NCBI GenBank assembly: GCA_905183005.1 | Contig: CAJJDO010000160.1 | Location: 41,860-105,859, forward strand | Direction of reading: 5' to 3' | DNA: 64,000 bases | DNA from: Paramecium pentaurelia | Lineage: Eukaryota > Ciliophora > Oligohymenophorea > Peniculida > Parameciidae | Shown: piece after piece, positions 1-12,600 of the stretch | Position numbering within the stretch: the stretch's first letter is position 1 | How the letters are laid out: the number at the start of each line of letters is the position of its first letter | Position numbers and translations under genes: made by a program | The notes under the pieces: generated by a model | The model's input: the letters and a program-made list of their open reading frames with translations, nothing else | Told to the model about the DNA's origin: nothing | The model's database searches: none

Positions 1-42
<42 letters not shown>

Positions 43-190
43 AGTATTCTAATTAAAACTAAATATTTTTTCATTTCCATTCAAATCAATTTATTTCTCA
101 TTTTCTATTTTTATCTCTTTTAGTATTTCGATTTTATAATTTTCAATATCTGTTTCATTCAATTAATCATCATTTATATTTATTGCATAT
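1..190. repeat. Direct repeat, copy 1 (identical to 5977-6166)
   Basis: Apart from microsatellite length, bases 41-190 are identical to 6017-6166. Both copies encode the same stretch (AININDDQLNETD..., then poly-Asn) on the minus strand. Identity ends abruptly at 190/191 versus 6166/6167, where each copy continues in frame into a different 5' exon. Confidence 0.9.
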
Positions 191-310
191 TATTGAATCT
201 TGACATCAATATTTTCATCAGGATAAACATTAAAAGTCATCTACAATAATGAAGAGTTTTACAGTCGAAGATAGAGCTATTCTTATAAGCAAATATGTTT
301 TTAAGAACAT
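1..310 (-). CDS. 5' end of a large secreted/membrane protein gene (tandem paralogue, runs off the window)
   Basis: Partial gene read leftwards; its 3' part lies outside the window. Exon 1 starts at the ATG complementary to 308-310 and encodes a signal-peptide-like start (MFLKTYLLIRIALSS). A 22-nt GT-AG intron at 241-262 restores frame into MTFNVYPDENIDV, then into a segment identical to part of the next gene (5977-6166). The visible end is a poly-Asn run encoded by the (ATT)n at 1-42. About 96 codons are visible. By its shared segment it belongs to the same family as the genes at 598-6307 and 28175-32020: signal peptide, long beta-rich-looking ectodomain, C-terminal membrane segment. Function unknown. 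The 287 bp between this start and the stop of the neighbour at 598 show nothing recognisable. Caveat: the identical 190 bp sits at the sequence edge and could be a misjoin. Confidence 0.55.
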
Positions 311-597
311 CTAAAAGAGTTTATTAATTACTCAATAAGAAATTTAATGTAATCAATTGATATAGATTTTATTCATAGTTTTTATTTTCGGAGTTAAAAA
401 TGAATAGAGCAAATTATAACCTCTTTACCTTTCAAAAATTTGAAGATATCAATTCTAATATTTAATAACATAATCATGTTTTTCATCCATTATACTTTAA
501 ATTATATCAGATTTGCTCATCCTAATCTATCAGATAGTAATTTATTATTATGATTATTATTATTATAGAATAATTATTTTAATATAATTTTTATAAC

Positions 598-3500
598 TCA
601 TATCAATTAACTTTTTAGATTCTATAATTTTCCATATTAATTATTTTTCCTTTAAAACTTTTGAATTAGTAAAATACATATAAATGTAACTAAAATTATA
701 CTAACTTATGCTCTATGAACTTTATTCTAATAAACATCTGAAATTTCAATTTATATTATTGATACTTCATTGCTAAACTGAATGGATTGTATAGCTTAAC
801 ACACAGTTTAACAAGAGAATCTTGGCTCATCAAGAGTTATAAATATTATTCCATCCTTAGATGTAAGGATATAATGAGATTAATTATATCTTTCAATTGC
901 AGTATATTTATTATTAACAAGTTTCTAAATACTATCAATATTTTGTTAAACTTTTCTTCTGCGAATATCATAAACATAAACAAATTCTTGAATTTCATTA
1001 TTCTTTAGTATCAATATTGTAAAATTATTATCAACATAGAGCAGTCTCATAAGTTAGAATTCCTTTTAATATCTCAAGATTGTTGTACTTTATAATTCAG
1101 GCATCAATTCAAATTTTTTATCGATTTTAAATGAAATCAATAGAGCAAAATATTAATGAAAAAAAATACCAATTTCAAAATGTATTACATCTTTTTCAAT
1201 TTGAATTTAAAATATTTTTAAACTCCTTTCAACATTATTCAATATAGATATTAAACTTTCTGAAATTATCTTATTTAACATCTATTAACAGTCTAATCTA
1301 ATATCATAATTAATTTCATTTTCATTTACCTAAGTAATTGTGATAAACATTATATTGAGATATTATGATGATTCTGATATAAAAATAAAATTTGAATCAA
1401 ATAAATAACCTGATACCAAATTTTTATTGACTTTAAAAGTCGAACTTAATTCTCTTCCATAAATGTTATTGAATGTAATATAATTTTCGCCATTTAATAA
1501 ATAAAAGATGGAGAGATTTTATGTCGTTTCAATTTTATTAAAATTATGACCTTAATTATAATTAAATTCATACTTAATGCATCTTTATAAAGATCATCAG
1601 GAATTTAAACTTTTTCAATTTTGATTTAATATTGATCTTATTCGATATTAATTAACATTAAATTGATCTCCTGTGTATTTAATTCGTAATATACTTGATA
1701 AAATGTCTTGTTTTTTTAATTAGCAACATGCAAGATATTCTAAATAGAGCTCTCACGTATTTAAAATTGATTGTCATCAAAACAATTAATAATAATTTTT
1801 TATGGGATCTTATAACATACAGCTGATTGATATGTCAAAAAATGCTATTCTTGAGGAGTAAATGTTAATGGATAGATAATTTAATAATCTTCTTAAGGGA
1901 AAATTTAAATATTCTCTATGTTTCCATATATGTTACTTAAATTAATTGTATTATTAGAAATTAGTGTTTATTCTTAATTAAGTAACCTTAAATTATAATC
2001 ATCACTTAAAGTAATTAGTTCAAAAGTAACATTTAAAATTTAATTATTAATTTAAGAAATTATATTTAATGTAAATTCTTCTTAGAATAGAAACTTTACA
2101 TTTACAAAATTATTGAAATAATTGAAACAAGTAGAGCTTATGTTTTAAATTATAAATTAGCCTTGAAAATAATAAAGGATCTAATTTGGGGATAATATAA
2201 AAAATAATGTTTCATCTTTATCAATCTTTGTAATTCGAATAAGAGATAATATTGCTGTTTTTGTTATATCATAAATTAATAGATAATTGATATTTTATTT
2301 AAATGCTTTTAACATTAGGTAAGATTCATAGGTTTAATATTCTAGTGAAAGTGTGATTTTGAAATCATATGTTGGTAAATTATACAAGAAAATAGCTTAC
2401 TCTTCTATCATCCAAAATAATTTCAATTAGTAATCATTTTATACTTGTCTGACTATTATCAAATAGTGGTATAGTACAATTGTCATGATATTTTTGTTAC
2501 CTTCTAAATTAAGCAGTTTTCTTTTAAAGTTCTTTTTTGAAGAAATCATAATTTCATTTTATGTAATAAAGACTTCATTAAATATGAACTAAAGACTAAG
2601 CTTACAATCAAAAGGGTACGTTTATTAAAACAATACCTATATTTTTTCTGAATTCATTTTCATAATGGCCTTTCTACAATCTTCAAATATGATATATATC
2701 ACATCAAAATTTTAAACACAATTCAAAATTTAAAGATCTAAATTCTGAATTTTCTGTATAATTTATTAATTTTTAAATTGTATTAAAATTATTCGATAAT
2801 TGTATATAATTACAATTTGCAAAACATTAGGGAAAGAAAATATATTGATGTAATCTGTTTTAATCTTTATTTTATTAGAATGTTTAAGTTAATTCTATTC
2901 ACAAGCCTATATCGATAAAATATCATCTTCTATTTTTAATATAATATGATTTTCCACATCTTATTCTTAAATAACAAACATTTTCTATTGAGAAATTAAT
3001 TGCGTCTAGCAAAGATTTAGAATTGAATTTTATTAATTAATGATACTTTTTGATTTCTACTAAACAATCAGTATTTCAAAAGGATTTGATTTTTATAATT
3101 CTCTGTGATTGATGCAAATTGTATCATTTAATTTGTATATAAGATGTGTAATTTTAGAAGATTAAAGTAAAAATTTTAAATTTTATTCAGTGAAGATTTC
3201 AAACCTTTTTAAATCCAGGCTTGCCGATGGAAGCACTTAAGCAGAATTTATTTTAATTTTTTTAACATATTTCCAACCTTTCTATACTTTAAAATACTGT
3301 TAAGGATAATAATTCTTCTTTATTATGCAAAATTAATAAAGATTAAATCAAATAAGATTAAATATAAAATTAGCTACTCATATTTAATTACTTTTTCCTT
3401 ATCAACAGTTACTTACTTGTGATATTTTCTTCAATATAATTTTCTATAGATTCACAATTAGATAACCTTTAAAAAATTTTAGCGTTATTTTCAAAACGAT

Positions 3501-5984
3501 GTTGAATGTACATTTTCTTCTCACTTAGTAAATACATGACAAAAATATTGTGAAAGTTGATTGATATCTACTCACTTGAACAAAATAAAATACTGATTAA
3601 AATACTATGAGGAACATCATAACAAGAAAAATCATCTAATAAATCATATTTAGTAAGATTTAAAAATAATAGATTTGATATTGAAATAGAATAAAATAGT
3701 GTAGTTTAACATAATTTATTAAATATGATTAAAGTTTGATTATTATTAAAAATTGAATCAGATTAACAATTTGATTGAATTGGAATAATAATTTGATCAA
3801 ATATTTATGATTAATTAAGAATTTAAATAATAGTATTAGTTGAATTATAATTACATTAAATTATATAAATGAATTAATCTAATTTATATAGTTTAATGCA
3901 ATCTTATTAATTTAACAATATTTAACAATCCTTTTATTTTATTATTATTTCATCATCTTAAATGTAATTATGTATTTCATATAAACATTCTATACTACCA
4001 TTCTTTAATAAAATTATATCAATATTATTATTATTATNTTTACATTTACAAAATTATTGAAATAATTGAAACAAGTAGAGCTTATGTTTTAAATTATAAA
4101 TTAGCCTTGAAAATAATAAAGGATCTAATTTGGGGATAATATAAAAAATAATGTTTCATCTTTATCAATCTTTGTAATTCGAATAAGAGATAATATTGCT
4201 GTTTTTGTTATATCATAAATTAATAGATAATTGATATTTTATTTAAATGCTTTTAACATTAGGTAAGATTCATAGGTTTAATATTCTAGTGAAAGTGTGA
4301 TTTTGAAATCATATGTTGGTAAATTATACAAGAAAATAGCTTACTCTTCTATCATCCAAAATAATTTCAATTAGTAATCATTTTATACTTGTCTGACTAT
4401 TATCAAATAGTGGTATAGTACAATTGTCATGATATTTTTGTTACCTTCTAAATTAAGCAGTTTTCTTTTAAAGTTCTTTTTTGAAGAAATCATAATTTCA
4501 TTTTATGTAATAAAGACTTCATTAAATATGAACTAAAGACTAAGCTTACAATCAAAAGGGTACGTTTATTAAAACAATACCTATATTTTTTCTGAATTCA
4601 TTTTCATAATGGCCTTTCTACAATCTTCAAATATGATATATATCACATCAAAATTTTAAACACAATTCAAAATTTAAAGATCTAAATTCTGAATTTTCTG
4701 TATAATTTATTAATTTTTAAATTGTATTAAAATTATTCGATAATTGTATATAATTACAATTTGCAAAACATTAGGGAAAGAAAATATATTGATGTAATCT
4801 GTTTTAATCTTTATTTTATTAGAATGTTTAAGTTAATTCTATTCACAAGCCTATATCGATAAAATATCATCTTCTATTTTTAATATAATATGATTTTCCA
4901 CATCTTATTCTTAAATAACAAACATTTTCTATTGAGAAATTAATTGCGTCTAGCAAAGATTTAGAATTGAATTTTATTAATTAATGATACTTTTTGATTT
5001 CTACTAAACAATCAGTATTTCAAAAGGATTTGATTTTTATAATTCTCTGTGATTGATGCAAATTGTATCATTTAATTTGTATATAAGATGTGTAATTTTA
5101 GAAGATTAAAGTAAAAATTTTAAATTTTATTCAGTGAAGATTTCAAACCTTTTTAAATCCAGGCTTGCCGATGGAAGCACTTAAGCAGAATTTATTTTAA
5201 TTTTTTTAACATATTTCCAACCTTTCTATACTTTAAAATACTGTTAAGGATAATAATTCTTCTTTATTATGCAAAATTAATAAAGATTAAATCAAATAAG
5301 ATTAAATATAAAATTAGCTACTCATATTTAATTACTTTTTCCTTATCAACAGTTACTTACTTGTGATATTTTCTTCAATATAATTTTCTATAGATTCACA
5401 ATTAGATAACCTTTAAAAAATTTTAGCGTTATTTTCAAAACGATGTTGAATGTACATTTTCTTCTCACTTAGTAAATACATGACAAAAATATTGTGAAAG
5501 TTGATTGATATCTACTCACTTGAACAAAATAAAATACTGATTAAAATACTATGAGGAACATCATAACAAGAAAAATCATCTAATAAATCATATTTAGTAA
5601 GATTTAAAAATAATAGATTTGATATTGAAATAGAATAAAATAGTGTAGTTTAACATAATTTATTAAATATGATTAAAGTTTGATTATTATTAAAAATTGA
5701 ATCAGATTAACAATTTGATTGAATTGGAATAATAATTTGATCAAATATTTATGATTAATTAAGAATTTAAATAATAGTATTAGTTGAATTATAATTACAT
5801 TAAATTATATAAATGAATTAATCTAATTTATATAGTTTAATGCAATCTTATTAATTTAACAATATTTAACAATCCTTTTATTTTATTATTATTTCATCAT
5901 CTTAAATGTAATTATGTATTTCATATAAACATTCTATACTACCATTCTTTAATAAAATTATATCAATATTATTATTATTATTAC

Positions 5985-6018
<34 letters not shown>

Positions 6019-6307
6019 AGTATTCTAATTAAAACTAAATATTTTTTCATTTCCATTCAAATCAATTTATTTCTCATTTTCTATTTTTATCTCTTTTAGT
6101 ATTTCGATTTTATAATTTTCAATATCTGTTTCATTCAATTAATCATCATTTATATTTATTGCATATACTTTATCATATTAAAATACATTTTCATTTTCAA
6201 AATAAAGCTCTTAAGCCTAATAATTCGATTTAAAAACATACAAAAACTTCTTTTGGTAATTACATCAACATTATAAAAAATGTAAAAATCTTTATAATGA
6301 TTTTCAT
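598..6307 (-). CDS. Large secreted/type I membrane protein of a ciliate family (interrupted by an assembly duplication)
   Basis: Under the ciliate code this AT-rich stretch is one gene. It starts at the ATG complementary to 6305-6307 with a signal peptide (MKIIIKIFTFFIMLM) and ends at the TGA complementary to 598-600. Introns: 25 nt at 6217-6241, 23 nt at 1551-1573, and one of 31 nt (or 16 nt) in the duplicated part, needed to move from the frame ending QSIERLEI to the one continuing LPSASLDLKRF. The model assumes 2095-4037 and 4039-5981 are one locus; merged, it codes for about 1,228 residues. It is clearly related to the 1,281-residue product at 28175-32020: shared YPFDC, a paired IPTYNFK / LPTYDFK block, NSYLM / ESYLM, LLYVDNNF / LLYADNNF, and the same order of C-terminal hydrophobic segment and short basic tail. 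Poly-Asn (N10-S-N5) lies near residue 80. Function unknown. Confidence 0.7.
2095..4037. repeat. Perfect 1,943-bp direct duplication, copy 1
   Basis: Every base compared matches 4039-5981 at a constant offset of 1,944. The two copies abut a single undetermined base (4038), and copy 1 ends inside an ATT microsatellite. This is what two overlapping contigs look like when a microsatellite stops them from being merged. Confidence 0.95.
4038..4038. other. Assembly gap (single n)
   Basis: The only ambiguous base seen in the window. It joins the end of one copy of the duplication to the start of the other. Confidence 0.98.
4039..5981. repeat. Perfect 1,943-bp direct duplication, copy 2
   Basis: Identical to 2095-4037. 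Read from the minus strand, the gene runs smoothly from 6307 through this copy and, skipping copy 1, on into 2094-598. Confidence 0.95.
5965..6166. repeat. ATT microsatellite plus direct repeat, copy 2 (matches 1-190)
   Basis: The ATT run at about 5965-6016 is coding: on the minus strand it reads as AAT codons (poly-Asn) broken by one AGT. Bases 6017-6166 match 41-190. Confidence 0.9.
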
Positions 6308-6578
6308 TAATTAATTTAGTATAATTGATATTGATAAGAGCAATTATCTTATATTATAGTCTAATTCTAATTTTAGAGATTTAATTTATTTCAATAAACA
6401 TGTAAAGATGAGTCAACATATTTACTTAATAAGCTTACAATTGAAACAAGTGATTTAATCAAAGTTGACAACATTTACATTACTATTTTAGATTTGAAAA
6501 ATTTTGTAAATTTATTTTATGCGGGCAGAATATGAGATGATGAGAAGATGAAAAAAAGAATAAATGACTTAAAATGTA

Positions 6579-7081
6579 TCAATCTAATAATTCAATATTC
6601 TTGACAGCATTAATTATGACTTACTTAGATGTTTCAATTATTTCCCCACCAACAATCATCTCATCTATGATTGAATATGCCTTTAATTAATATTTTTGTT
6701 ACTTTGTTAAAGTTAAAGACGATGTCCAATTCACAGACGTTTCCAAAATATTTGTCTAAGACTTCAACGTAAAGGTGTATTAATTCAAGCATGGTAAGTT
6801 CATTGTCTGATACGTCGACACACAAAGCAAAAAACAAACCAGCATATCGTTTATAAATGATCTTGTAATTCCTAAACTATTGTAATTAATAGAAATGAGT
6901 ACTTCAAGAAAATTAGTGTGCTTGGTGTCTCTGCAAACAATCAATCGATGGACTTCGTTTTGCAATTTAACTTTTTCAGCATCGTCATAATAGACATACC
7001 ATTTAGATAATCTGGTTTTACCTTATCTATTCTAAAGTAAAATAAATCTGATCTACGAATAATATTGCACAATAGTACCAT
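6579..7081 (-). CDS. AP2S1: AP-2 complex sigma subunit
   Basis: Small (sigma) subunit of a clathrin adaptor complex, which links membrane cargo to clathrin coats. Three introns (26, 26 and 22 nt at 7053-7078, 6877-6902 and 6681-6702) are removed; the first follows directly after the ATG. The product is 142 residues, the usual length of AP-2 sigma. Visible family blocks: IRFILLQNRQGKTRLSKWY, RDTKHTNFLEFRNYKIIYKR, YAGLFFALCVDVSDNEL, NVCELDIVFNFNKAYSIIDE and GGEIIETSK. It has no C-terminal extension of the AP-1, AP-3 or AP-4 type, and the N-terminus fits AP-2 best. Two conserved Gln positions are TAG and TAA, direct evidence for the ciliate code. The Aurora-like gene stops 54 bp upstream on the same strand. 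Confidence 0.95.
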
Positions 7082-7134
7082 TAGATTTATATATTATAAT
7101 TAAATTTATATATTAATTATTATATATATAAAAG

Positions 7135-8153
7135 TCATTTGGTGATCCAAGGATGATTCAATATTTGAGTGATGGAAGGTCTCTTATTGCAATCATGCTA
7201 GAGAATCCCTTTCACAAAATTCTGAAATTCTTTACTGCTCCAATTAGGAAACTAAAACATCAGATTCATGATCTTCTTCTTTGTATCATGTTCATTGTGG
7301 GACTCAAAGGGAGGTCTGCCTGAAAAATAATATAGAGTCAATACCCACTACTAATTCATAAGCCAAAACACCAATAGTCCACACATCCACTCGATTATCA
7401 TGAGATTAATAATTGATCATTTCAGGACACAAATAATCTAGTGTACCACATAATGTCTTCCTTCTATTTGATGGAGTATGTACACTCCATCCGAAATCAG
7501 ATATCTTGAAGATTTCATTATTAAAGCAAAGAATATTTTCTGGTTTTAAATCTCGATGGATAACATTCATCGAATGCATATATCCAATAGCCTCAGTGAT
7601 TTACTTAATAATTTTTGATGCCATCTCTTCGCTAAATCTTCTATTTGTTTATTTCTTCATTAATCCATATAGATCCCCTAATGGAGCCCATTCCAACATT
7701 AAGTAAACTCTTTTTTCTGTCTAAAAAAAACCATAAAACCCAATAATATTTGGATGTTTCAAATGACTTAGAATTTCTACTTCCCTAGTTAATGAACCTG
7801 TTAATTGACACAAATTCAATTGTCTCTTGCTTATTACCTTAAGAGCTAATATGAATTTGCTCTCACGCTCTCTAATTGGATATAAATTATAGTGTTTACC
7901 TCGCCAAATAAACATGTCCAAATTTACCATTACCTAAATACCTACCCATCTCAAACCTACCTAAACTCCATTAATTAGGATCAAATTCTTTAGTCTAGTC
8001 CTTATTCATATCTTCTTCCTCACTATAATTGTTTCTTGTTTCTTCTTCAATAAAGTCTTCTGCTGGCTTCTTCTTCTCTAAACCATCAAAACCTCTTGTG
8101 TTTTCGTAACTATTTGTTATATTTGACAGCACAGAATTTGCATTTTGCCACAT
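7135..8153 (-). CDS. Aurora-type serine/threonine protein kinase
   Basis: Mitotic-type kinase of 321 residues after removing introns of 28 nt (7872-7899) and 25 nt (7320-7344). A short acidic N-terminus (about 75 residues) precedes the kinase domain. Motifs in order: glycine loop GRYLGNGKFGHVY, catalytic lysine in LALKVISK, REVEILSHLKHPNII, HRDLKPEN, and DFGWSVHTPSNRRKTLCGTL followed by DYLCPEM. DFGWS plus RRKTLCGTLDYL is the Aurora activation-segment signature. The APE motif reads PEM, as usual in Aurora. The gene ends soon after the kinase core (NHPWITK), as in metazoan Auroras. It lies 51 bp downstream of the MORN gene. A general AGC kinase is unlikely given the activation loop. Likely role: basal body, spindle or cell-division control (inferred from the family). 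Confidence 0.93.
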
Positions 8154-8203
8154 AAAATTTAACAGCAAAATTATAAATATATATTAATTAAGTATCAAAA
8201 TCT

Positions 8204-9419
8204 TCAAGCAGTCTAATACTGACCTAACCATTTCACTCGTTTACCATTTAACCATTCTCCCTCTCTGCACAATCCACTTTTTGAATAAAATGTTCCATTT
8301 CCATGCTCCCTCCCTTCAAACCAATTCCCTTTATACATAGACCCATCTTAATAAGTAAAGTCTCCAAACCCTTGTTTCTTATCCTTTACATACTAAAAAA
8401 GATATCATAAATTGATACATATCCATCATACTATCTTCCATCAGGCCATGTAAATGTACCATAACCATCCATCTAATTATTTTTCCATTATCCTTCATAT
8501 TTTCTACCATCACCAAATTTAAAGACTCCTTTCCCATTAAACTTATTTTCTATAATCTGTCCAACATAACTAATTATATATATCTAATTAATATTACCTT
8601 GATCCATCCTAAAAATGAAATTCTCCAAAACCTGTTTTCATTCCATCAACGAACTTTCCTTTAAAATTCGTACCATCTGGATACCTTTCAATTCCTTCAC
8701 CTTACTGTTTATCATTCACCCAATCCCCTTCATACGAATATCCTAAAGTTGTAACTTATTTTCCTTTCCCATTAGCCATATTCCTTAAAAATTAACCTTC
8801 GTAATAGTCTCCTGTTCCTAAAATAAGTCTGCCATATCCCCACATCTAATCATCCTTCCAAAAGCCTTCGTAGATACTTTTATCTGGAAAGATTGCTCTA
8901 CCTTTACCATGACGCAATCCCATTTTCCATTATCCCACATATACAGTGTTGTCTTATAACTGATAAGGTTCTTGATGAGGTAATGCTAATTCTTCCTCTG
9001 TATAACTAAGTTATTTTGCATATTCCTTGTAATTAAAATTGCCAATTTTAAAGATCAGGTTATTTACAATAGTTGAATATTCACTATATTTACGATCTAC
9101 CTTAATAGCATTTTAAGGTGTATGATCAATCTAGGATGATTATTGAAAATACAATTTATTCAATTACTTCGATAGGATTATCAATTGAAACAGTTACTAA
9201 TGCAGGAGGTTCATGACTATGCTAACTATCAATTGTGATTATTAAACGATTCTCTTATCCTTCCTTTTTATGTTTCCACTCTACAGATTAAATATTTTTC
9301 AAAAGAATACTTCTATATGCTCTCTAAATAATAATAGCATAACGAGAGTAATAGGTGAGAGCAGAGAATTCAAAAATAATTCCAGTATGTGGTACTTAAG
9401 CACCACAACATGTTCCCAT
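8204..9419 (-). CDS. MORN-repeat protein with a myristoylation-type N-terminus
   Basis: 379 residues after removing introns of 22, 28 and 26 nt. It starts MGTCCG, a match to the N-myristoylation signal with two adjacent cysteines that could be palmitoylated, so peripheral membrane attachment is likely. About 130 residues with no recognised domain are followed by about nine MORN repeats (YVGQWKMGLRHGKG, YEGFWKDDQMWGYG, YEGDWVNDKQQGEG, FKGKFVDGMKTGFG, YEGQWKNNQMDGYG, YDGYYVKDKKQGFG, YKGNWFEGREHGNG and others). MORN repeats bind lipids or act as rigid spacers at junctions of membrane and cytoskeleton. Stop at 8204-8206. Partner unknown. Confidence 0.92.
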
Positions 9420-9670
9420 TTATATTAATATAAATAATTGCTTATCAAAATAAAATTGAAATAATGATGTTATAGAAATATGCGATTATTTTGAGAATAT
9501 AGGAAGCACAACTTGAATGTAGATAAAAATAAATAAAAAAAAAGATATAAATTTCTATTTGATTAGTATTTCAAAAAAAAAGTGTTGATTTAATTACTTA
9601 AGTATTTCTATAAAATTATTCCTATTAATATGCTAAAAAAATAAAAAAATATAAAATAAAAAAATTGTTT

Positions 9671-12600
9671 ATGTCTAGTAACAAGGGTGGTTAAAATATG
9701 AGTATTAGAAATAGTAATAATGATCGGAAATTGGAATAATTGGAAAGTAAGTAATATGAATGTAAATTAAGTAGTCAAATAAATTAATTAAAATAATAAT
9801 GCTAGATTTAACTAATTGTTATAATTGTGGAAAGAACATGACATACCTGAATGTCATTAAAATTACTACTATAATGTGTTATTGGAACATTAGCACTAAG
9901 CTGATGAATTAATCAGGATTGAAATTGATAGCATTACAAATAATAAAAGTGTGGTCAAAACATTATATCAACTTACTATCGGAAGAGAAAGGTGTCTAAA
10001 AGAAATATCTAGAGCTAAACAAGGAAACTTTTCAGATTTTTTGAAAACAATTTCTAAATTTATATATGATCTACGTAAACTAACATTAAATCTAATGGAA
10101 TTTCATAGGAAATGGAAAAACTCTCTGAATTCTAAGTTCAATTACAACTATATTTGGAGAATCAAAGATCGTAATTATTTGCACTAAATAATGGACGATC
10201 ACAACTTTATACAAAATCATCATCCTAAAATGAAGGATTATTTCTAGTTTAAAGATTCAGATATATTCTATTTAAGTGTTGTGAGATAAGCAGAAAAAGA
10301 TGAATAATAATTGTATGATCATTTGATAAAACACAAGATGGATAAGAAATACATTAATAATATGATAGATCTTTAAGAATATTTTAATAAGTAGATAAAT
10401 GATTATAGACCACTCAATTTTCATAAGTAATCTTATGAAAATTCAAATATAGATCATGTAGGTTCACCTGGTTTTTCATGTAAAAATCCTATTAACTTGT
10501 CTATTTATGCAAGTAAAGTCATTTATACTGCAGAGGATTTTTAGTTTAATTTAGTGTCATATCCATTTAAGGATTTGGAAGCAATCTTAGAGAATTGGTC
10601 TACAAATAATGTTTAAGAATTAAATGAAAGTTTTAAATATCCTATAACTCATATAAAGGATCTATTAATGTATTGGTAAGAAGCTGCAATAGTAAGAATC
10701 AATGAAAATGGATTAATAATATGTTCAATAGATTAAGATTATTAAGGAAGAAGGTGGATATTACATTAAATTTATCTTCATAAGGATCCCTAATGGCAAT
10801 AGAAATTTACTATAATAATCCAACATTTTATCAAGATGTTGATAAAATAAGGGGACACTTTCACATCATTGGCTATTTGTTGTAGTAATGATTAATCTAT
10901 CAAAAAAGTATTGATTGATCTGAAATTCATATTCTCAAAGAATATAACTTATAATAAATTTAATGTGGTCATTTACGAATAAAAAATTTAAAATGTTTAA
11001 TAACATATGAGTAGATAATACTTCGCTCCTGTAACTTTGAAAATGCTTAGAATTTATGCAACATAAACAGAATCAACTTTAATAACAAATGAGGAATTAC
11101 TTATTGCTTAATATTGTGCAAATATTGGAAAGAATACAATCATCTAATTTGAAAATAATATATTGGCTTTATCTCCATATCTCAAAGTAATAAATTAAAT
11201 AATCTATTAGAAATTATATGGTTTATAGTATATGTTAATTTAGAAACCAAATGATATTAAGAATAAATACCAAATTGAATTTAGCACCCCAATTTAGACT
11301 CCAGTATATTTTCAATTATTCAATGTGAGACTCCATTTTAAATACTTCAGTAGTGAGTTCTATCGTAACAACACTTAACCATATCTTCGACTGATTGCTG
11401 TAATTAAAATGTATTTATTATCTAGCATCCAACTATGAATGAATAAGAACCCTCCATTCTTTAATTAAGTTCCTCAGAAATCTCTAATAGTATGATTTAT
11501 TTGATCTCCACAATTGACCCATTTATTAAAATGTATTAAATTACAGTAAAATAATAGATTCATTTAGGAAGTCTAACCTAATTAGATATCTAAATCTAAT
11601 ATTCAATCTTTTATCAACTAAACTTTTGAAAAATTTGATAAAAAATAAGAATGCCAAAATCATGTCTGGCTACCTCAATTTAAATGTTGTGGAAAGTAAC
11701 TGAAATTAAGTGATACTAATATCTAGGCTTATTTTCAAAATGACACCTATTTATCTGTTATGTATCCCAGAAATCCATCATTGCATACAAACCAATACTT
11801 TAATGATAACGATAAAATAATCTAACCTCCATTTCTTTTCGGTATTATTCAAAGTGATCTTGAAAAAATAAATAAACCATTATTTTCCATTCTCATAGAC
11901 AAAGAACATATCATTAAAATATCAGAAAAATCAACTAATAATTTATCTCATATTACTTCACTTTAATTATAACCTAAAGAATTTGAGTCTGTATTTTAAG
12001 ATTTGTTGAGAAACTCTGCTTAAGAGATTAAGAAATCATTTTGTTCTGATCCTGCTGTTCTTTTGTACAAATTTAAATATTCCCTCGAATGTTCACTAAT
12101 TAATCTTAACATTGGTCATGCACTTGTTTATGTTGATGAGAATCACATTTTAGAGAAGAGATGGATTATAGAAACAGTCATGATTAATAATTTAACAAAT
12201 TTAACACAATTACTCTCCAAATTAACTGAATATATTTTCACAATAGATAATTCAGCTAATGAAATACAAATTATTTAAGTAAGACATCTAAATACATCTA
12301 GATACATTACTAAGAATAAGATCAGTTGATTGAAAATAGATTTATAATGGAATCAATCAAAAATGCTAAATTTCGATGGCGATAAGTTGATAATGATGCC
12401 AAAACCAAAATCAGAAAGACCATATATTATCTTAAGCGACCCATCTAAGACTAGTATTATGTTTATTTAATTTATTATCTAGTCCCAACAAAACACCCAA
12501 TTAAGTTTCTATTTAATTAAGAAATTACTATGCTACTTAGTAAAGTGAAGAAAGAAATCAAATCTAAAATCATTTAGAATACCTACATTCTTCTAAAGAA

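Noticed and set aside
787..1008. Short standard-code ORF on the plus strand
   Set aside because: It runs antisense to the minus-strand secreted-protein gene (598-6307), which has a long open frame and a paralogue at 28175-32020.
700..1055. Imperfect inverted repeat (TTATGCTCTATG / CATAGAGCA...TAAGTTAG) resembling transposon ends
   Set aside because: The arms differ by a 6-base insertion and lie inside coding sequence; no transposase or TA-bounded element is visible.
3205..3260. Slightly GC-richer patch (GGCTTGCCGATGGAAGC) as an RNA gene
   Set aside because: It lies in the coding region of the minus-strand secreted-protein gene, close to the putative 31-nt intron.
6354..6535. Plus-strand open stretch ending AGRI before TGA, protein-like in composition
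   Set aside because: It has no ATG, is only about 60 codons, and lies in the 271-bp spacer between two minus-strand genes; chance is enough in a one-stop code.
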